Both the position numbers and the translations under genes were made by a program. A stretch of DNA of 28,047 nucleotides from Gallionella sp. UBA4121 (GTDB lineage: Bacteria; Pseudomonadota; Gammaproteobacteria; Burkholderiales; Gallionellaceae). The first letter of the stretch is position 1; each line of letters opens with the position of its first letter. The stretch covers positions 9,516 to 37,562 of the forward strand of contig DFWZ01000013.1 of NCBI GenBank assembly GCA_002381565.1, in the 5' to 3' direction. Positions 13,162 through 21,244 of the stretch are shown in pieces. The notes beneath the pieces were generated by a model that worked only from the letters and a program-made list of their open reading frames with translations, did no database searches and was not told where the DNA came from.

Positions 13162-15366
13162 ATGAACAAAATCGTCAAATACGGTCTGTTGGGTGCGGGT
13201 GCCGTCGTGGGTGTCGCGGTGGCAGTGGCCGTGTACCTGGCGGCTACTTTCAATCCGAACGACTATAAAGATTATATAATTCAGACTGTTAAAAATAAAA
13301 AACAGCGCACCTTGCATCTGGATGGGGACATCAAGCTGATGTTTTTCCCCCGCATCGGCGCGAATCTGGGCCGGCTGTCGCTGTCCGAATATAAAAGCGA
13401 TCAGCAGTTCGCCTCGGTTGATTCCGCAAGGGTGTCATTGGAGCTGCTGCCTTTGCTCTCCAAACAGGTAGTGGTCGATGAGGTGGCGGTGAGCGGCCTG
13501 ACTGCGAACCTGATCAAATACAAAGACGGCACGACCAATATTGACGACCTGCTGGGCCGTGATGACAAGCCACGCGACAGCAATCAGCTGGTCAATTTCG
13601 ACATCGCCTCTGTCTCAATTAAAAAAACCAGCCTGAATTATCGAGATGAAGGCACAGGTGCGCAGTACGCTGTTCATGACCTGAACCTCAAGACAGGGCG
13701 CATCGCCAATGGCGTGCCGGGGAAAATCGACTTGTCGGCCGGTGTGCAAGGCAACCAGCCGAAGCTGGATATCAATACGCAACTTGTGACCACGCTGACT
13801 TTCGATCTGGACCGTCAGTTTTATCAGATGGCGGACATGGATTTGCAAGTCAGCGGATCGGCGCTGGATAACAGTAATTTGAAAATAACAGCCGGCGGGG
13901 ATGCCAGTGTGAATCTGTCCACGCAGGAATATGGCATGAATAAATTCGAGCTGAATGCGAAGGGCGTCAAAGCCAGTGCACCTTTCGAGGTGGCGCTGGA
14001 TGCACCTGCATTGAGCATGACTAAAGACAAGTTTTCAGCAGAGCATCTGAAATTAAACGCCAATCTTGACAGCGGCAATATCGTGGCCGCCGTCTCATTG
14101 CCTGATCTTTCCGGCAATGCACAGTCCTTCAAGGTGAGCAGCCTTGCGCTTGACCTGGACGTGCAGCTGCCGGATCAGACTTTCAAGGTCAAGCTCGCCT
14201 CGCCGCTGTCGGGAAATTTTGAGACCAGACAATTTAACCTGAGTAATCTCACTGTTGCGGTGAATGCCCTGTTCGACAAATTGCCGGGCAAGCCGGTGAA
14301 CAGCGAAATGAAGGGCAGCATGCAGGTGGACGGCACGCGCCAAACCGTGCAGGCCAACCTGGCCGGCGGCCTGTTGCAAAGTCAGGTTGTGGCAAAAATT
14401 GGCGTGAAAGGCTTTTCCAGCCCTTCGATACAGTTCGACGTGGATGTAGATCAGTTTGATGCCGATCTGTATTTGCCGAAGAAGACCGGGGCGAAGGCAA
14501 ATCAGCCTGAACAACCGTTCGATCTGTCAGCCTTGCGTGCGCTCAATCTGGAGGGCAGCCTGCGCATCGGCAAGCTCAAGGTTGCGAACATCAAGTCAAG
14601 CGGGGTGCGTCTGGATGTGAAGGCGCATAAAGGGCAGGTGAATGTCAGCCCTTTATCCGCCAACCTGTACCAGGGCAGCATGAAGGGCACGCTTGCCGTG
14701 AATGCGGCCGCCGTGCCTGTCATCACCGTTGATCAGAAATTAAGCGGCGTTGATGTCGCTGCATTGACCCAAGACGCTGCGAATTTCGACACGCTGGAAG
14801 GCCGTGGTAATGTCGCGATGAACCTCTCCATGCGGGGCAATACCGTCAGTGCCATGAAAAAGGCGATGAACGGCAATCTGTCGCTGAATCTGAATGACGG
14901 TGCGATCAAGGGCATCAATGTGGCCAAAAGCTTGCGCGACGCGCAAGGCATGTTGGGCCGTGCGCAAACGCAGGCCGCCAACCAGAGCGAAAAGACGGAT
15001 TTTTCCGAGCTCAGGGCATCCTTTAAAATCAATAACGGCGTGGCGCACAACGACGATCTGTCGATGAAATCGCCGTTGCTGCGCGTGGCCGGGGCGGGCG
15101 ACATCGACATCGGCCAGAGCCGCATGAATTATCTGGCCCGTGCTACGCTGGCCAAGACCCTTGAAGGTCAGGGAGGGCGTGACAATGTGGCTGGCATTAC
15201 GGTGCCGGTGCGGGTTTCAGGCCCGTTTGCCGATCTGAAGTACACGCTGGATTTTGGCGCGCTGGTGAATGAGGCCGCTAGGCAGAAAGTCGAAGCCGCC
15301 AAACAGGAAATCAAAACAAAAGCGCAGGATCAGCTCAAGAACAGTCTGAAGGGTTTGTTCAGATAA
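13162..15366 (+). CDS. AsmA-family envelope protein
   Basis: The 734-aa protein has a single N-terminal helix (KYGLLGAGAVVGVAVAVAVY) followed by the AsmA opening: FNPNDYKDYIIQTVKNKKQR, then LHLDGDIKLMFFPRIGANLG. The long middle is beta-rich repeats. The conserved C-terminal AsmA region lies at about residues 540-700, with DGAIKGINVAKSLRDAQGML and FSELRASFKINNGVAHNDDL, then MKSPLLRVAGAGDIDIG. AsmA-like proteins are inner-membrane-anchored periplasmic beta-groove proteins linked to lipid transport to, or folding in, the outer membrane. The length matches betaproteobacterial homologues (about 700-750 aa). The ribosome site is weak (GGGTG). mutY follows only after a 4.6-kb accessory block. Confidence 0.92.
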   Translation: MNKIVKYGLLGAGAVVGVAVAVAVYLAATFNPNDYKDYIIQTVKNKKQRTLHLDGDIKLMFFPRIGANLGRLSLSEYKSDQQFASVDSARVSLELLPLLSKQVVVDEVAVSGLTANLIKYKDGTTNIDDLLGRDDKPRDSNQLVNFDIASVSIKKTSLNYRDEGTGAQYAVHDLNLKTGRIANGVPGKIDLSAGVQGNQPKLDINTQLVTTLTFDLDRQFYQMADMDLQVSGSALDNSNLKITAGGDASVNLSTQEYGMNKFELNAKGVKASAPFEVALDAPALSMTKDKFSAEHLKLNANLDSGNIVAAVSLPDLSGNAQSFKVSSLALDLDVQLPDQTFKVKLASPLSGNFETRQFNLSNLTVAVNALFDKLPGKPVNSEMKGSMQVDGTRQTVQANLAGGLLQSQVVAKIGVKGFSSPSIQFDVDVDQFDADLYLPKKTGAKANQPEQPFDLSALRALNLEGSLRIGKLKVANIKSSGVRLDVKAHKGQVNVSPLSANLYQGSMKGTLAVNAAAVPVITVDQKLSGVDVAALTQDAANFDTLEGRGNVAMNLSMRGNTVSAMKKAMNGNLSLNLNDGAIKGINVAKSLRDAQGMLGRAQTQAANQSEKTDFSELRASFKINNGVAHNDDLSMKSPLLRVAGAGDIDIGQSRMNYLARATLAKTLEGQGGRDNVAGITVPVRVSGPFADLKYTLDFGALVNEAARQKVEAAKQEIKTKAQDQLKNSLKGLFR

Positions 15367-15381
15367 AATGCCGCCGTAAGC

Positions 15382-15416
15382 AGTTCAGATTTAATCAGAC
15401 GGACAGTGTCTGAACT
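15382..15416 (+). terminator. Hairpin downstream of asmA
   Basis: AGTTCAGA and TCTGAACT are perfect 8-base complements separated by 19 bases, starting 16 bases after the asmA stop. No T-tract follows, so this may be a processing or 3'-protecting hairpin rather than an intrinsic terminator. Confidence 0.35.
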
Positions 15417-15556
15417 CAACATTCAGATTCGCTTAAAAGACAGTCGCGAGTGATTGCTTTGCGGCAGTGAAAAATTAAGAACAGACTTCCGTTTACAATA
15501 CCTCATAATCGCATACCCACATCCGTCCCCAATTTAGCCTGTTTTTGACGCAGTCG

Positions 15557-15593
15557 GTTGTCGTTTGACAACTCTTGTGCAGTACGCTAATAT
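15557..15593 (+). promoter_or_regulatory. Consensus promoter with operator palindrome over the -35 box
   Basis: TTGACA (15565-15570, perfect) and TAATAT (15588-15593, four of six) are separated by exactly 17 bases. The inverted repeat GTTGTC-GTTT-GACAAC occupies 15557-15572 and covers the whole -35 box. A dimer bound there would exclude RNA polymerase. This is the arrangement expected of an autoregulated toxin-antitoxin operon, and the second gene downstream encodes an HTH protein. Confidence 0.65.
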
Positions 15594-15620
15594 TTCGTCA
15601 ACATAAATTTGAGCATATCA

Positions 15621-15875
15621 ATGACGCATCCGAAAAAGGAAATCGCTGCAGCTGTTGAATATGCGCGAAATAAAGGTTGGCGCATTGTTGAGGGTGGATC
15701 CCATGCGTGGGGACAGATGTATTGTCCATACAACGACAAGGATTGCCGGTGCGGAGAGTTTTGCCGAACGAGTATCTGGAGTACGCCAAAAAGCCCCGGC
15801 AATCATGCGAAACACCTTCGTCGGGTAGTTGATAACTGCACGGCGCATCGAACAACTATTAATGACGAGGAGTGA
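15621..15875 (+). CDS. HicA-like putative toxin
   Basis: The 84-aa protein begins MTHPKKEIAAAVEYARNKGW and continues RIVEGGSHAWGQMYCPYNDK. The GW-R-hydrophobic-GSH pattern is the core of HicA toxins, whose single His in GSHH is the catalytic or RNA-contacting residue. HicA proteins are small double-stranded-RNA-binding-fold mRNA interferases. This one differs: it is longer than most HicA proteins, carries a Cys-rich insert (CPYNDKDCRCGEFC) and ends in a NHAKHLRRVVDNC helix. The insert has four Cys that could bind zinc. TTG 15609 is an alternative start; neither has a clear ribosome site. A strong promoter with an operator precedes it, and the HTH gene follows five bases after the stop. The toxin role is inferred. 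Confidence 0.65.
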   Translation: MTHPKKEIAAAVEYARNKGWRIVEGGSHAWGQMYCPYNDKDCRCGEFCRTSIWSTPKSPGNHAKHLRRVVDNCTAHRTTINDEE

Positions 15876-15879
15876 AGAC

Positions 15880-16407
15880 ATGTCTGAATTTGATTTTTTA
15901 CTTAAATTCGACCTTGCCGATCCAAACTCAGACCCGGATAAATTCGTTGACGCGCTCTTTGAGGCTGGATGTGATGACGCGACAATAGGAATAGGTCAGC
16001 ATGGCCGTGTTGCCTTGAATTTTACAAGAGAAGCGGCGTCTGCCTTTGATGCGGTTGCCAGCGCTATTGCTGATGTTAAAAAAGCGATTCCTGATGCCAG
16101 ATTGGTTGAAGCCACTCCGGATTTGGTCGGTCTGACAGATATAGCGGAAATACTGGGGTGCAGTCGACAAAATATCAGAAAGCTAGTTATTGGGAACAAG
16201 TCTGTATTTCCATCGCCAATTCATGATGGACATTCTGCAATCTGGCATCTTGCTAAAGTGCTGCCATGGTTCAAGGCAAAGGGAAACTACAAGATTGACG
16301 ATAGTTTAGTTGAAGTATCTGGCGCTAATATGCAAGTCAATATCGCGCGGCAAATGCAGGACTTAGAGCCAGCGTTTCATCGAAATATTCAGGCATTGCT
16401 GGCTTGA
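15880..16407 (+). CDS. HTH protein, putative antitoxin of the HicA-like toxin
   Basis: The 175-aa protein has two parts. Residues 1 to about 80, with DPDKFVDALFEAGCDDATIG and a later ASAFDAVASAIADVKKAI helix, look like an alpha/beta (ferredoxin-like) domain and could bind the toxin. Residues about 85-145 form an AlpA/MerR-like winged HTH: LVGLTDIAEILGCSRQNIRK, then FPSPIHDGHSAIWHLAKVLP, the typical wing and WxxxxVLPWF end of excisionase-type domains. GAGGAG lies seven bases before ATG 15880, which decides the start. It probably represses the promoter at 15557-15593. Classical HicB antitoxins instead join an RNase H-like fold to an RHH or HTH, so this would be a variant antitoxin architecture. 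Confidence 0.65.
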   Translation: MSEFDFLLKFDLADPNSDPDKFVDALFEAGCDDATIGIGQHGRVALNFTREAASAFDAVASAIADVKKAIPDARLVEATPDLVGLTDIAEILGCSRQNIRKLVIGNKSVFPSPIHDGHSAIWHLAKVLPWFKAKGNYKIDDSLVEVSGANMQVNIARQMQDLEPAFHRNIQALLA

Positions 16408-16510
16408 TACTTCATTGACCGCTTCCACGAAGGCAGTCAGTACGAATGGATGACAACAATGTGCCATCACCTGCCCGTCGATATTGCTCTTCCAATTAAG
16501 GGGTCTTAAT

Positions 16511-16861
16511 ATGGCCAAGAAAGTGGCAATCGTACTTGCATTCTTCATGCTGGTCATCGTCGCATGGGGATTGTTTTTTGAGGCGGGGTCAACACGGATC
16601 ATCATCAACGGCCAGGAACTCATCGGGCCATTCAAGGGTGCTGTCGGAGCAGCTGGACTCATCATCGGCCTGATAGCTCTATTTTGTGCGGCGATCTTCC
16701 TGCTCTTCGTGTTTGCGGGAATCGGCATTTTTATCCTGGGTGGCGTTATAGTCGTCGGGCTCATTTTGGCGGGATTTGCGTTCCCATTTCTACTCGTTTT
16801 GCTCCTGCCATTAGCCATTGTTTGGATATTCATTGCGATCACCCGGAAAATCTGGACATAA
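16511..16861 (+). CDS. Small hydrophobic membrane protein (unrecognised)
   Basis: The 116-aa product starts MAKKVAIVLAFFMLVIVAWG with AAGGGG seven bases upstream of the ATG. Predicted helices lie at about residues 4-21 and 39-63, and one or two more between 65 and 110. A short polar hairpin (STRIIINGQELIGPFKG) between the first two looks extracytoplasmic. The C-terminus is basic (AITRKIWT). Almost the whole chain is membrane-embedded; no catalytic motif is visible. In an accessory block next to a putative toxin-antitoxin pair, an immunity-like or small stress protein is imaginable, but there is no evidence for either. Confidence 0.65.
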   Translation: MAKKVAIVLAFFMLVIVAWGLFFEAGSTRIIINGQELIGPFKGAVGAAGLIIGLIALFCAAIFLLFVFAGIGIFILGGVIVVGLILAGFAFPFLLVLLLPLAIVWIFIAITRKIWT

Positions 16862-17081
16862 ATATTTAGCGGTTTTATTCAGGATACGATCAGAAGTGGC
16901 GATGGCCGTGTCTGACCGCTTCCGGGTAGGCAGTGTCCAGGAGTGTCGGTCCGGTGGGTGCCAAAAGCGGGTATTGGCCTTCCCTGCTAGACTACCTTAT
17001 GATGCATTTATAGTCTCCAAGTATTACTTGAACGGGAGCATTTCTATTCTTGAGGAAATAGCATTTTGACTCAGACAAAGC

Positions 17082-17813
17082 ATGATAAGCCAACCAATAA
17101 TTGACCTAACAAATCCAGAAGACGTAGTTAAGGAAATCTTCGACGATGATCAATGGGTCAAGAATAAATTCTCCGAATATTGTGCTATGGAGATACTGGA
17201 GTTCGGAAATGTCTTGGCCCACTCATTTGCTAAATTTCCTCTGCTTGATTATTTAACACAGGATGATGAACAAGCTGCCTTTGTGGCAGGATTTGCTCAG
17301 GGAATATTTGATGACTTGCTAACCTCGACGAAACTACTTGTTACAGGCAAATTGATGGCGTCTGGGAACCTGATGAGACAGGCAATAGAAGGCATGGCAG
17401 TTGGTCTGCTTTGTTCTTCACGCAACTTGATTCTCATTCCCGCTAAAAAGAAGAATAGACCATCAATCGAGGTCGAGTACTGGAAGCTAGTAAAAAAAGA
17501 CGATAAACGGGTTGAATCATACCTAGCACTAAAGCATCTGGCTTTGAATTGTGACATTCTCAATATAACCCGAATAGGCGTTGAGGAATTGGTGAAAGCC
17601 AGAGCTGGTTATAATACGTATAGTCATCCGGGCATGATGGGCATAGCATTGCGTATGTCACTCGGAGAAGTAGGTCCAATATTTGTGGGTGGAAGTTTTG
17701 ACGAAGCTAAGTTGCCTGTCTACAAAAGAGAAATTGAAGCGCGTACAGAGTTGTGTCGGGCATTGCCAAGGCTTATAGACCGTCTCATTGATAACCTTAG
17801 GGGGCAAGAGTGA
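17082..17813 (+). CDS. Uncharacterised soluble protein, overlapped with the DUF2939-DUF3426 gene
   Basis: I do not recognise this 243-aa protein. It starts MISQPIIDLTNPEDVVKEIF, appears soluble and helical, and has no signal peptide or membrane helix. Visible features are a GKLMASGNLMRQAIEGMAVG helix, a lysine-rich AKKKNRPSIEVEYWKLVKKD, and NTYSHPGMMGIALRMSLGEV. The RQAIE pattern and the later YSHPG recall proteins of the HEPN/DUF5677-type helical group, but the match is too weak to name. No Shine-Dalgarno is visible. Its stop overlaps the next gene's GTG start (GTGA), so the two are translationally coupled. The 220-bp gap before it (16862-17081) shows no gene. Confidence 0.65.
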   Translation: MISQPIIDLTNPEDVVKEIFDDDQWVKNKFSEYCAMEILEFGNVLAHSFAKFPLLDYLTQDDEQAAFVAGFAQGIFDDLLTSTKLLVTGKLMASGNLMRQAIEGMAVGLLCSSRNLILIPAKKKNRPSIEVEYWKLVKKDDKRVESYLALKHLALNCDILNITRIGVEELVKARAGYNTYSHPGMMGIALRMSLGEVGPIFVGGSFDEAKLPVYKREIEARTELCRALPRLIDRLIDNLRGQE

Positions 17814-18802
17814 CCAAGATTAAGAAATCAATATTCGGCCTGATAATTTTCTTTGTCGCTTGCTGGATTTATGCCATGCCATATTTAGCGGTACGTGGTA
17901 TGAAAAAAGCCGTTGAAGACAGGGATGCAGTAGCACTTGCAGATTACGTTAATTTTCCTGCGCTTAAAGAAAGTTTGAAAGCCAGTTTTACTGCACAGAT
18001 GGTGAAATCAACGGGGGAAGAATTAAAGGACAACCCCTTCGCTGCCCTTGGTGTAGCGATGGCTAATGTATTAGCCATTCCCATGATTGACTCCCTTGTA
18101 TCTCCTGAGGGTTTGGCTGCCATGATGAGTGGACACAAACCCAGTCCTTCCTATCCAAATGAAGAAAAGCCCTCAGAGATGCGTTCTGGAGCAAGCGATG
18201 ATGAACCCATTGTTAAAATGGGATATGAAAATTTTAATCGGTTCACAGTAAGTACATCTGATAAAAGTCATCCAACAATGGTGGTAACAATGGTTTATCT
18301 CCGAGATGGCCTGTCATGGAAGTTGTCAGCAATCAGGCTCCCTTCTGATGAACCCGCTACAAATCATGTAGCAGATAGTGAATTATTGACCATCGAATCT
18401 TCAAGCATGGACGCTGACTCGGTACGGCCAAACATCATTACGCTCACTGCTGTTTTGCACAATAAAACTCCTTATGCTCAGGCATTCCCAGACCTCGAAC
18501 TTACCTTGAACGACGAGGGTGATAAGCCGATTGCACGTCGCATTTTCCACTCACCAGAATACTTCCCCGCTGTAGGAAATACTAAATATATTCTGTCTCC
18601 CGACCAAAAAATAACAGTGGCATTCACAATCAATGCAGTTGAACTTAGCCCGTCCGGTTATCGGTTGGAGAGTTTGCCCCCTAAACCAAGGAATACTGTG
18701 GCGCAAACATCTTTTCCAACTATTCAACTGGTTACACCTAATCCTGCTGGAGGGGGAGGAAATCAACCCAATTCCACGCAGGAACAAACAACGACGAACT
18801 GA
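17810..18802 (+). CDS. DUF2939-DUF3426 fusion membrane-anchored protein
   Basis: The gene starts with GTG 17810, preceded by a GGGGG-type ribosome site, and encodes 330 aa. An N-terminal helix (FGLIIFFVACWIYAMPYLAV) leads into DUF2939: RGMKKAVEDRDAVALADYVN, then FPALKESLKASFTAQMVK. Residues about 195-285 look like DUF3426, with NKTPYAQAFPDLELTLNDEG, ARRIFHSPEYF and a closing beta-sandwich. DUF3426 is usually found behind an MJ0042 zinc ribbon in proteobacterial membrane proteins, and DUF2939 usually stands alone, so the combination is unusual. The C-terminal tail is Gly/Asn/Gln/Thr-rich. Topology suggests a periplasmic, membrane-tethered protein. It overlaps the preceding gene by four bases. 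Confidence 0.75.
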   Translation: MTKIKKSIFGLIIFFVACWIYAMPYLAVRGMKKAVEDRDAVALADYVNFPALKESLKASFTAQMVKSTGEELKDNPFAALGVAMANVLAIPMIDSLVSPEGLAAMMSGHKPSPSYPNEEKPSEMRSGASDDEPIVKMGYENFNRFTVSTSDKSHPTMVVTMVYLRDGLSWKLSAIRLPSDEPATNHVADSELLTIESSSMDADSVRPNIITLTAVLHNKTPYAQAFPDLELTLNDEGDKPIARRIFHSPEYFPAVGNTKYILSPDQKITVAFTINAVELSPSGYRLESLPPKPRNTVAQTSFPTIQLVTPNPAGGGGNQPNSTQEQTTTN

Positions 18803-18826
18803 GTGCGCAACACAGGGCCATAACCA

Positions 18827-19825
18827 ATGAAGTGGCAAAATGAAACATCTCGGCAACACTTTCTCCCGCAGGTCGAACAACGTTTCAACGCCATTAATCC
18901 CCACGCGCCAAAAACGAAACAAAAGATTTACACCTTTGAGATTGTCAATCGTGAGGCGTTGGAACTCCGGCTGTTAAACTCCAAAGGGCACCCCATTTCC
19001 AATACTCTCGCATACCGAGACTTGTTTAGCTTTGATGTTGAGAAAGATACCGACATTCGTAGCAACTTTGAGAATGCTTTTAATCGCTACGAGAGCAACG
19101 TTAAAACGCACACAGAAAGCCTGATTTGTAAGCTAGCCACGGGACAGAGAAACATGGAGGTTAATGAGGAGATAGTCAACCTTTTCACTGCAAAGCTCCT
19201 TAATTTCACTCGTAACCCATTTTCCATTCATAAGGCACTCAACACGTTTGGACTTTTAGCAAACTATGTACCTGCGACTCCCGAACACAAAATTACATTT
19301 GAACGAATCCTGAATGGACGAAAGCCTCATCAAGCGCATCTCTGTCAGGAGCTTGGGATTACTGATGCAGAATATGAAAAGTGGCTACGAATGTTGTTCA
19401 TGCTATTTATTCCTTCCGGGGACGGCGAGTTGAATATGCTGGAAGGCATCGTGAAAGCATATTTCATTAACCTTGCGCATCAAATCGGCGTGTTAGTGTG
19501 TCTTTATACCGATGTATGTTGTTTATTGTCAGACCGATCATTCAGTACTAACATTAACGAACCGGGGATGAATGGCTTCGATTTCAACTTGTCTTCGAGA
19601 GCCTTTATTCGTTACATCTTCGCCGACAATAATGCGCTACTGCCACCGAACACACCACCCGTGTATCTTGAAAATTACAAGAATGCATATAAGAAGCTGC
19701 CACGTTCCATTCAACTCAATTATTGTGTGGACAACAAGGAACTACTGAGAGGGTTTAACCGAAACGTGGTCTATCAAAGTTATCGCCACGTTTTTTGTGC
19801 TTCCAAACCTCCATTCATCTTGTGA
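18827..19825 (+). CDS. DUF4238-like uncharacterised protein
   Basis: The 332-aa protein starts MKWQNETSRQHFLPQVEQRF. The RQHFLPQ-x-RF opening followed by a KIYTFEI strand is the pattern of DUF4238 and related accessory proteins, often found singly in genomic islands and suspected of defence roles. The call is from this motif only. The remainder is mostly helical: SNFENAFNRYESNVKTHTES, and FNRNVVYQSYRHVFCASKPP at the end. No membrane helix or signal peptide is evident. The gene lies 24 bp after the fusion gene with a weak ribosome site. Codon use is more AT-rich than in the flanking mutY. Confidence 0.6.
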   Translation: MKWQNETSRQHFLPQVEQRFNAINPHAPKTKQKIYTFEIVNREALELRLLNSKGHPISNTLAYRDLFSFDVEKDTDIRSNFENAFNRYESNVKTHTESLICKLATGQRNMEVNEEIVNLFTAKLLNFTRNPFSIHKALNTFGLLANYVPATPEHKITFERILNGRKPHQAHLCQELGITDAEYEKWLRMLFMLFIPSGDGELNMLEGIVKAYFINLAHQIGVLVCLYTDVCCLLSDRSFSTNINEPGMNGFDFNLSSRAFIRYIFADNNALLPPNTPPVYLENYKNAYKKLPRSIQLNYCVDNKELLRGFNRNVVYQSYRHVFCASKPPFIL

Positions 19826-19952
19826 AGGAATGTTGTGTCTCGTAAAGAGATGGTCGGGCAATCAAAAAAGCATGAAGGCGATGCAGTAATCTGATAGTTT
19901 GTGTCCGATCAAGTTTATGCTGCTACAAGTGGCCTGTTTAACCGGGTAAGTT

Positions 19953-20984
19953 ATGTCTTCTTTTTCTTCGTCTCTCATCATCTGGCAGCGTGAGCATGGC
20001 CGCCATGGTTTGCCGTGGCAGGGTGCCGAGCCTTATCGCGTCTGGCTCTCCGAGATCATGCTGCAACAGACGCAGGTGGCGACGGTCATCCCCTATTACC
20101 AGCGCTTTGTCGCCTCTTTCCCGACTGTTGCCGCGTTGGCGCAGGCAAGCGAGGAACAGGTGCTGGCACACTGGAGCGGGCTGGGCTATTACGCGCGGGG
20201 TCGCAATCTGCACCGTGCAGCGCAGATTATCGTGACCCTTCACGAGGGCGAATTTCCGCGCCAGTATGAAGCGATACTCGAATTGCCCGGTATAGGACGT
20301 TCGACGGCGGCTGCGATTTGCGCGCAGGCATTTCATCAGCGGCGCGCGATACTCGACGGCAACGTCAAGCGCGTATTGGCGCGTTATTGCGGAATCAGCG
20401 GCTCGCCCGCCATCAAGTCGGTAGAAGATGAACTCTGGCAACAGGCCGAAGCGCTGTTGCCAGACCGGGATGTGGCCAGCTATACGCAGGCCCTGATGGA
20501 TATGGGCGCGACGCTGTGTACCCGAAGCCGCCCGAAGTGCGACATATGTCCTGTGCAAAACGATTGCGCAGCGTATCAGACCGGGCGTGTGGATCAGTTG
20601 CCCACCCCGCGCAAGCGAAAGGTGGTGCCTGAAAGACGCGCTGTTTTTTTACTGGCGATGCAGGGACGCGATATTCTGCTGGAAAAACGCGGGCCTGCCG
20701 GTATCTGGGGCGGGCTATGGTGTCTGCCTCAGCTCGATGAAGATGATGAAGAGTTAGTGGAATATTTGCAGCGCAAGGGGTGGCAGGTAAACGAGCAAAT
20801 CTCATTGCCGGTATTCACGCATACATTTACTCATTTCAAATTGCACATCACGCCGTTGTTGCTGAACCTTGCACATAAACCGTTACAGGTACACCAGGCA
20901 AAGAGCATGTGGCTGGATGTGAATGAGGCTCTGGGTGCGGCGATTCCGACCCCGGTAAGACAGCTGTTGTCTGGTCTTATTTAG
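19953..20984 (+). CDS. mutY: Adenine DNA glycosylase MutY
   Basis: MutY removes adenine mispaired with 8-oxoguanine in base-excision repair. The 343-aa protein shows Glu34 in SEIMLQQTQV (general acid), the helix-hairpin-helix LPGIGRSTAAAICAQAF, and catalytic Asp135 in ILDGNVKRV. The 4Fe-4S ligands are Cys189, Cys196, Cys199 and Cys205 (C-x6-C-x2-C-x5-C). The C-terminal NUDIX-like domain that reads 8-oxoG spans about residues 220-343 (RAVFLLAMQGRDILLEKRGP, GIWGGLWCLPQL). All key residues are present and the length is normal. The ribosome site is weak. Its stop codon overlaps, tail to tail, the stop of the truncated minus-strand PEBP gene. Confidence 0.97.
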   Translation: MSSFSSSLIIWQREHGRHGLPWQGAEPYRVWLSEIMLQQTQVATVIPYYQRFVASFPTVAALAQASEEQVLAHWSGLGYYARGRNLHRAAQIIVTLHEGEFPRQYEAILELPGIGRSTAAAICAQAFHQRRAILDGNVKRVLARYCGISGSPAIKSVEDELWQQAEALLPDRDVASYTQALMDMGATLCTRSRPKCDICPVQNDCAAYQTGRVDQLPTPRKRKVVPERRAVFLLAMQGRDILLEKRGPAGIWGGLWCLPQLDEDDEELVEYLQRKGWQVNEQISLPVFTHTFTHFKLHITPLLLNLAHKPLQVHQAKSMWLDVNEALGAAIPTPVRQLLSGLI

Positions 20985-21241
20985 TTCATCACCAGCACAG
21001 CCGAGCCCGGCACGCCAGTCCAGGCAAGGGGCGGAGAAATATCCAGTCCATCACAGCTATGGCGTGCTGGAATTTCGTGATCATGCATGAATGATGGCGA
21101 CTCGATGGACAGGGGCATGACGATGTTCTCCTTCTCACCCGTTAGTAAGCCGGTTTTGGCAACGCTAAACGAGATGCAGATGAGGGCAATCCCCAGTACG
21201 GCAGCCCATATCAGGTGAATGCGCCGGAATCCCGTTTTCAT
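20981..21241 (-). pseudogene. Truncated PEBP/YbhB-family gene
   Basis: The 86-aa frame has an N-terminal membrane or signal segment (IHLIWAAVLGIALICISFSV). Then comes the start of a phosphatidylethanolamine-binding-like domain: LSIESPSFMHDHEIPARHSC, then DGLDISPPLAWTGVPGSA. In YbhB/YbcL proteins this is followed by LxLxxxDPDAP and another ~90-100 residues. Here it stops at VLVMN-TAA, whose stop bases are shared with the mutY stop region. The C-terminal two-thirds, including the ligand-binding DPDAP and GxHR motifs, is gone. A deletion that joined the gene to the mutY end explains this. It is the last gene of the minus-strand stress operon, starting three bases after the Hsp20 stop. Confidence 0.75.
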
Positions 21242-21244
21242 GCG

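Noticed and set aside
13824..15125. Several 100-140-aa minus-strand frames within asmA
   Set aside because: Shadows of the asmA frame without ribosome sites or recognisable content.
16862..17081. Open frame of 83 aa overlapping the gap before 17082
   Set aside because: No start with a ribosome site, composition unlike a protein, and it runs through a probable repeat remnant.
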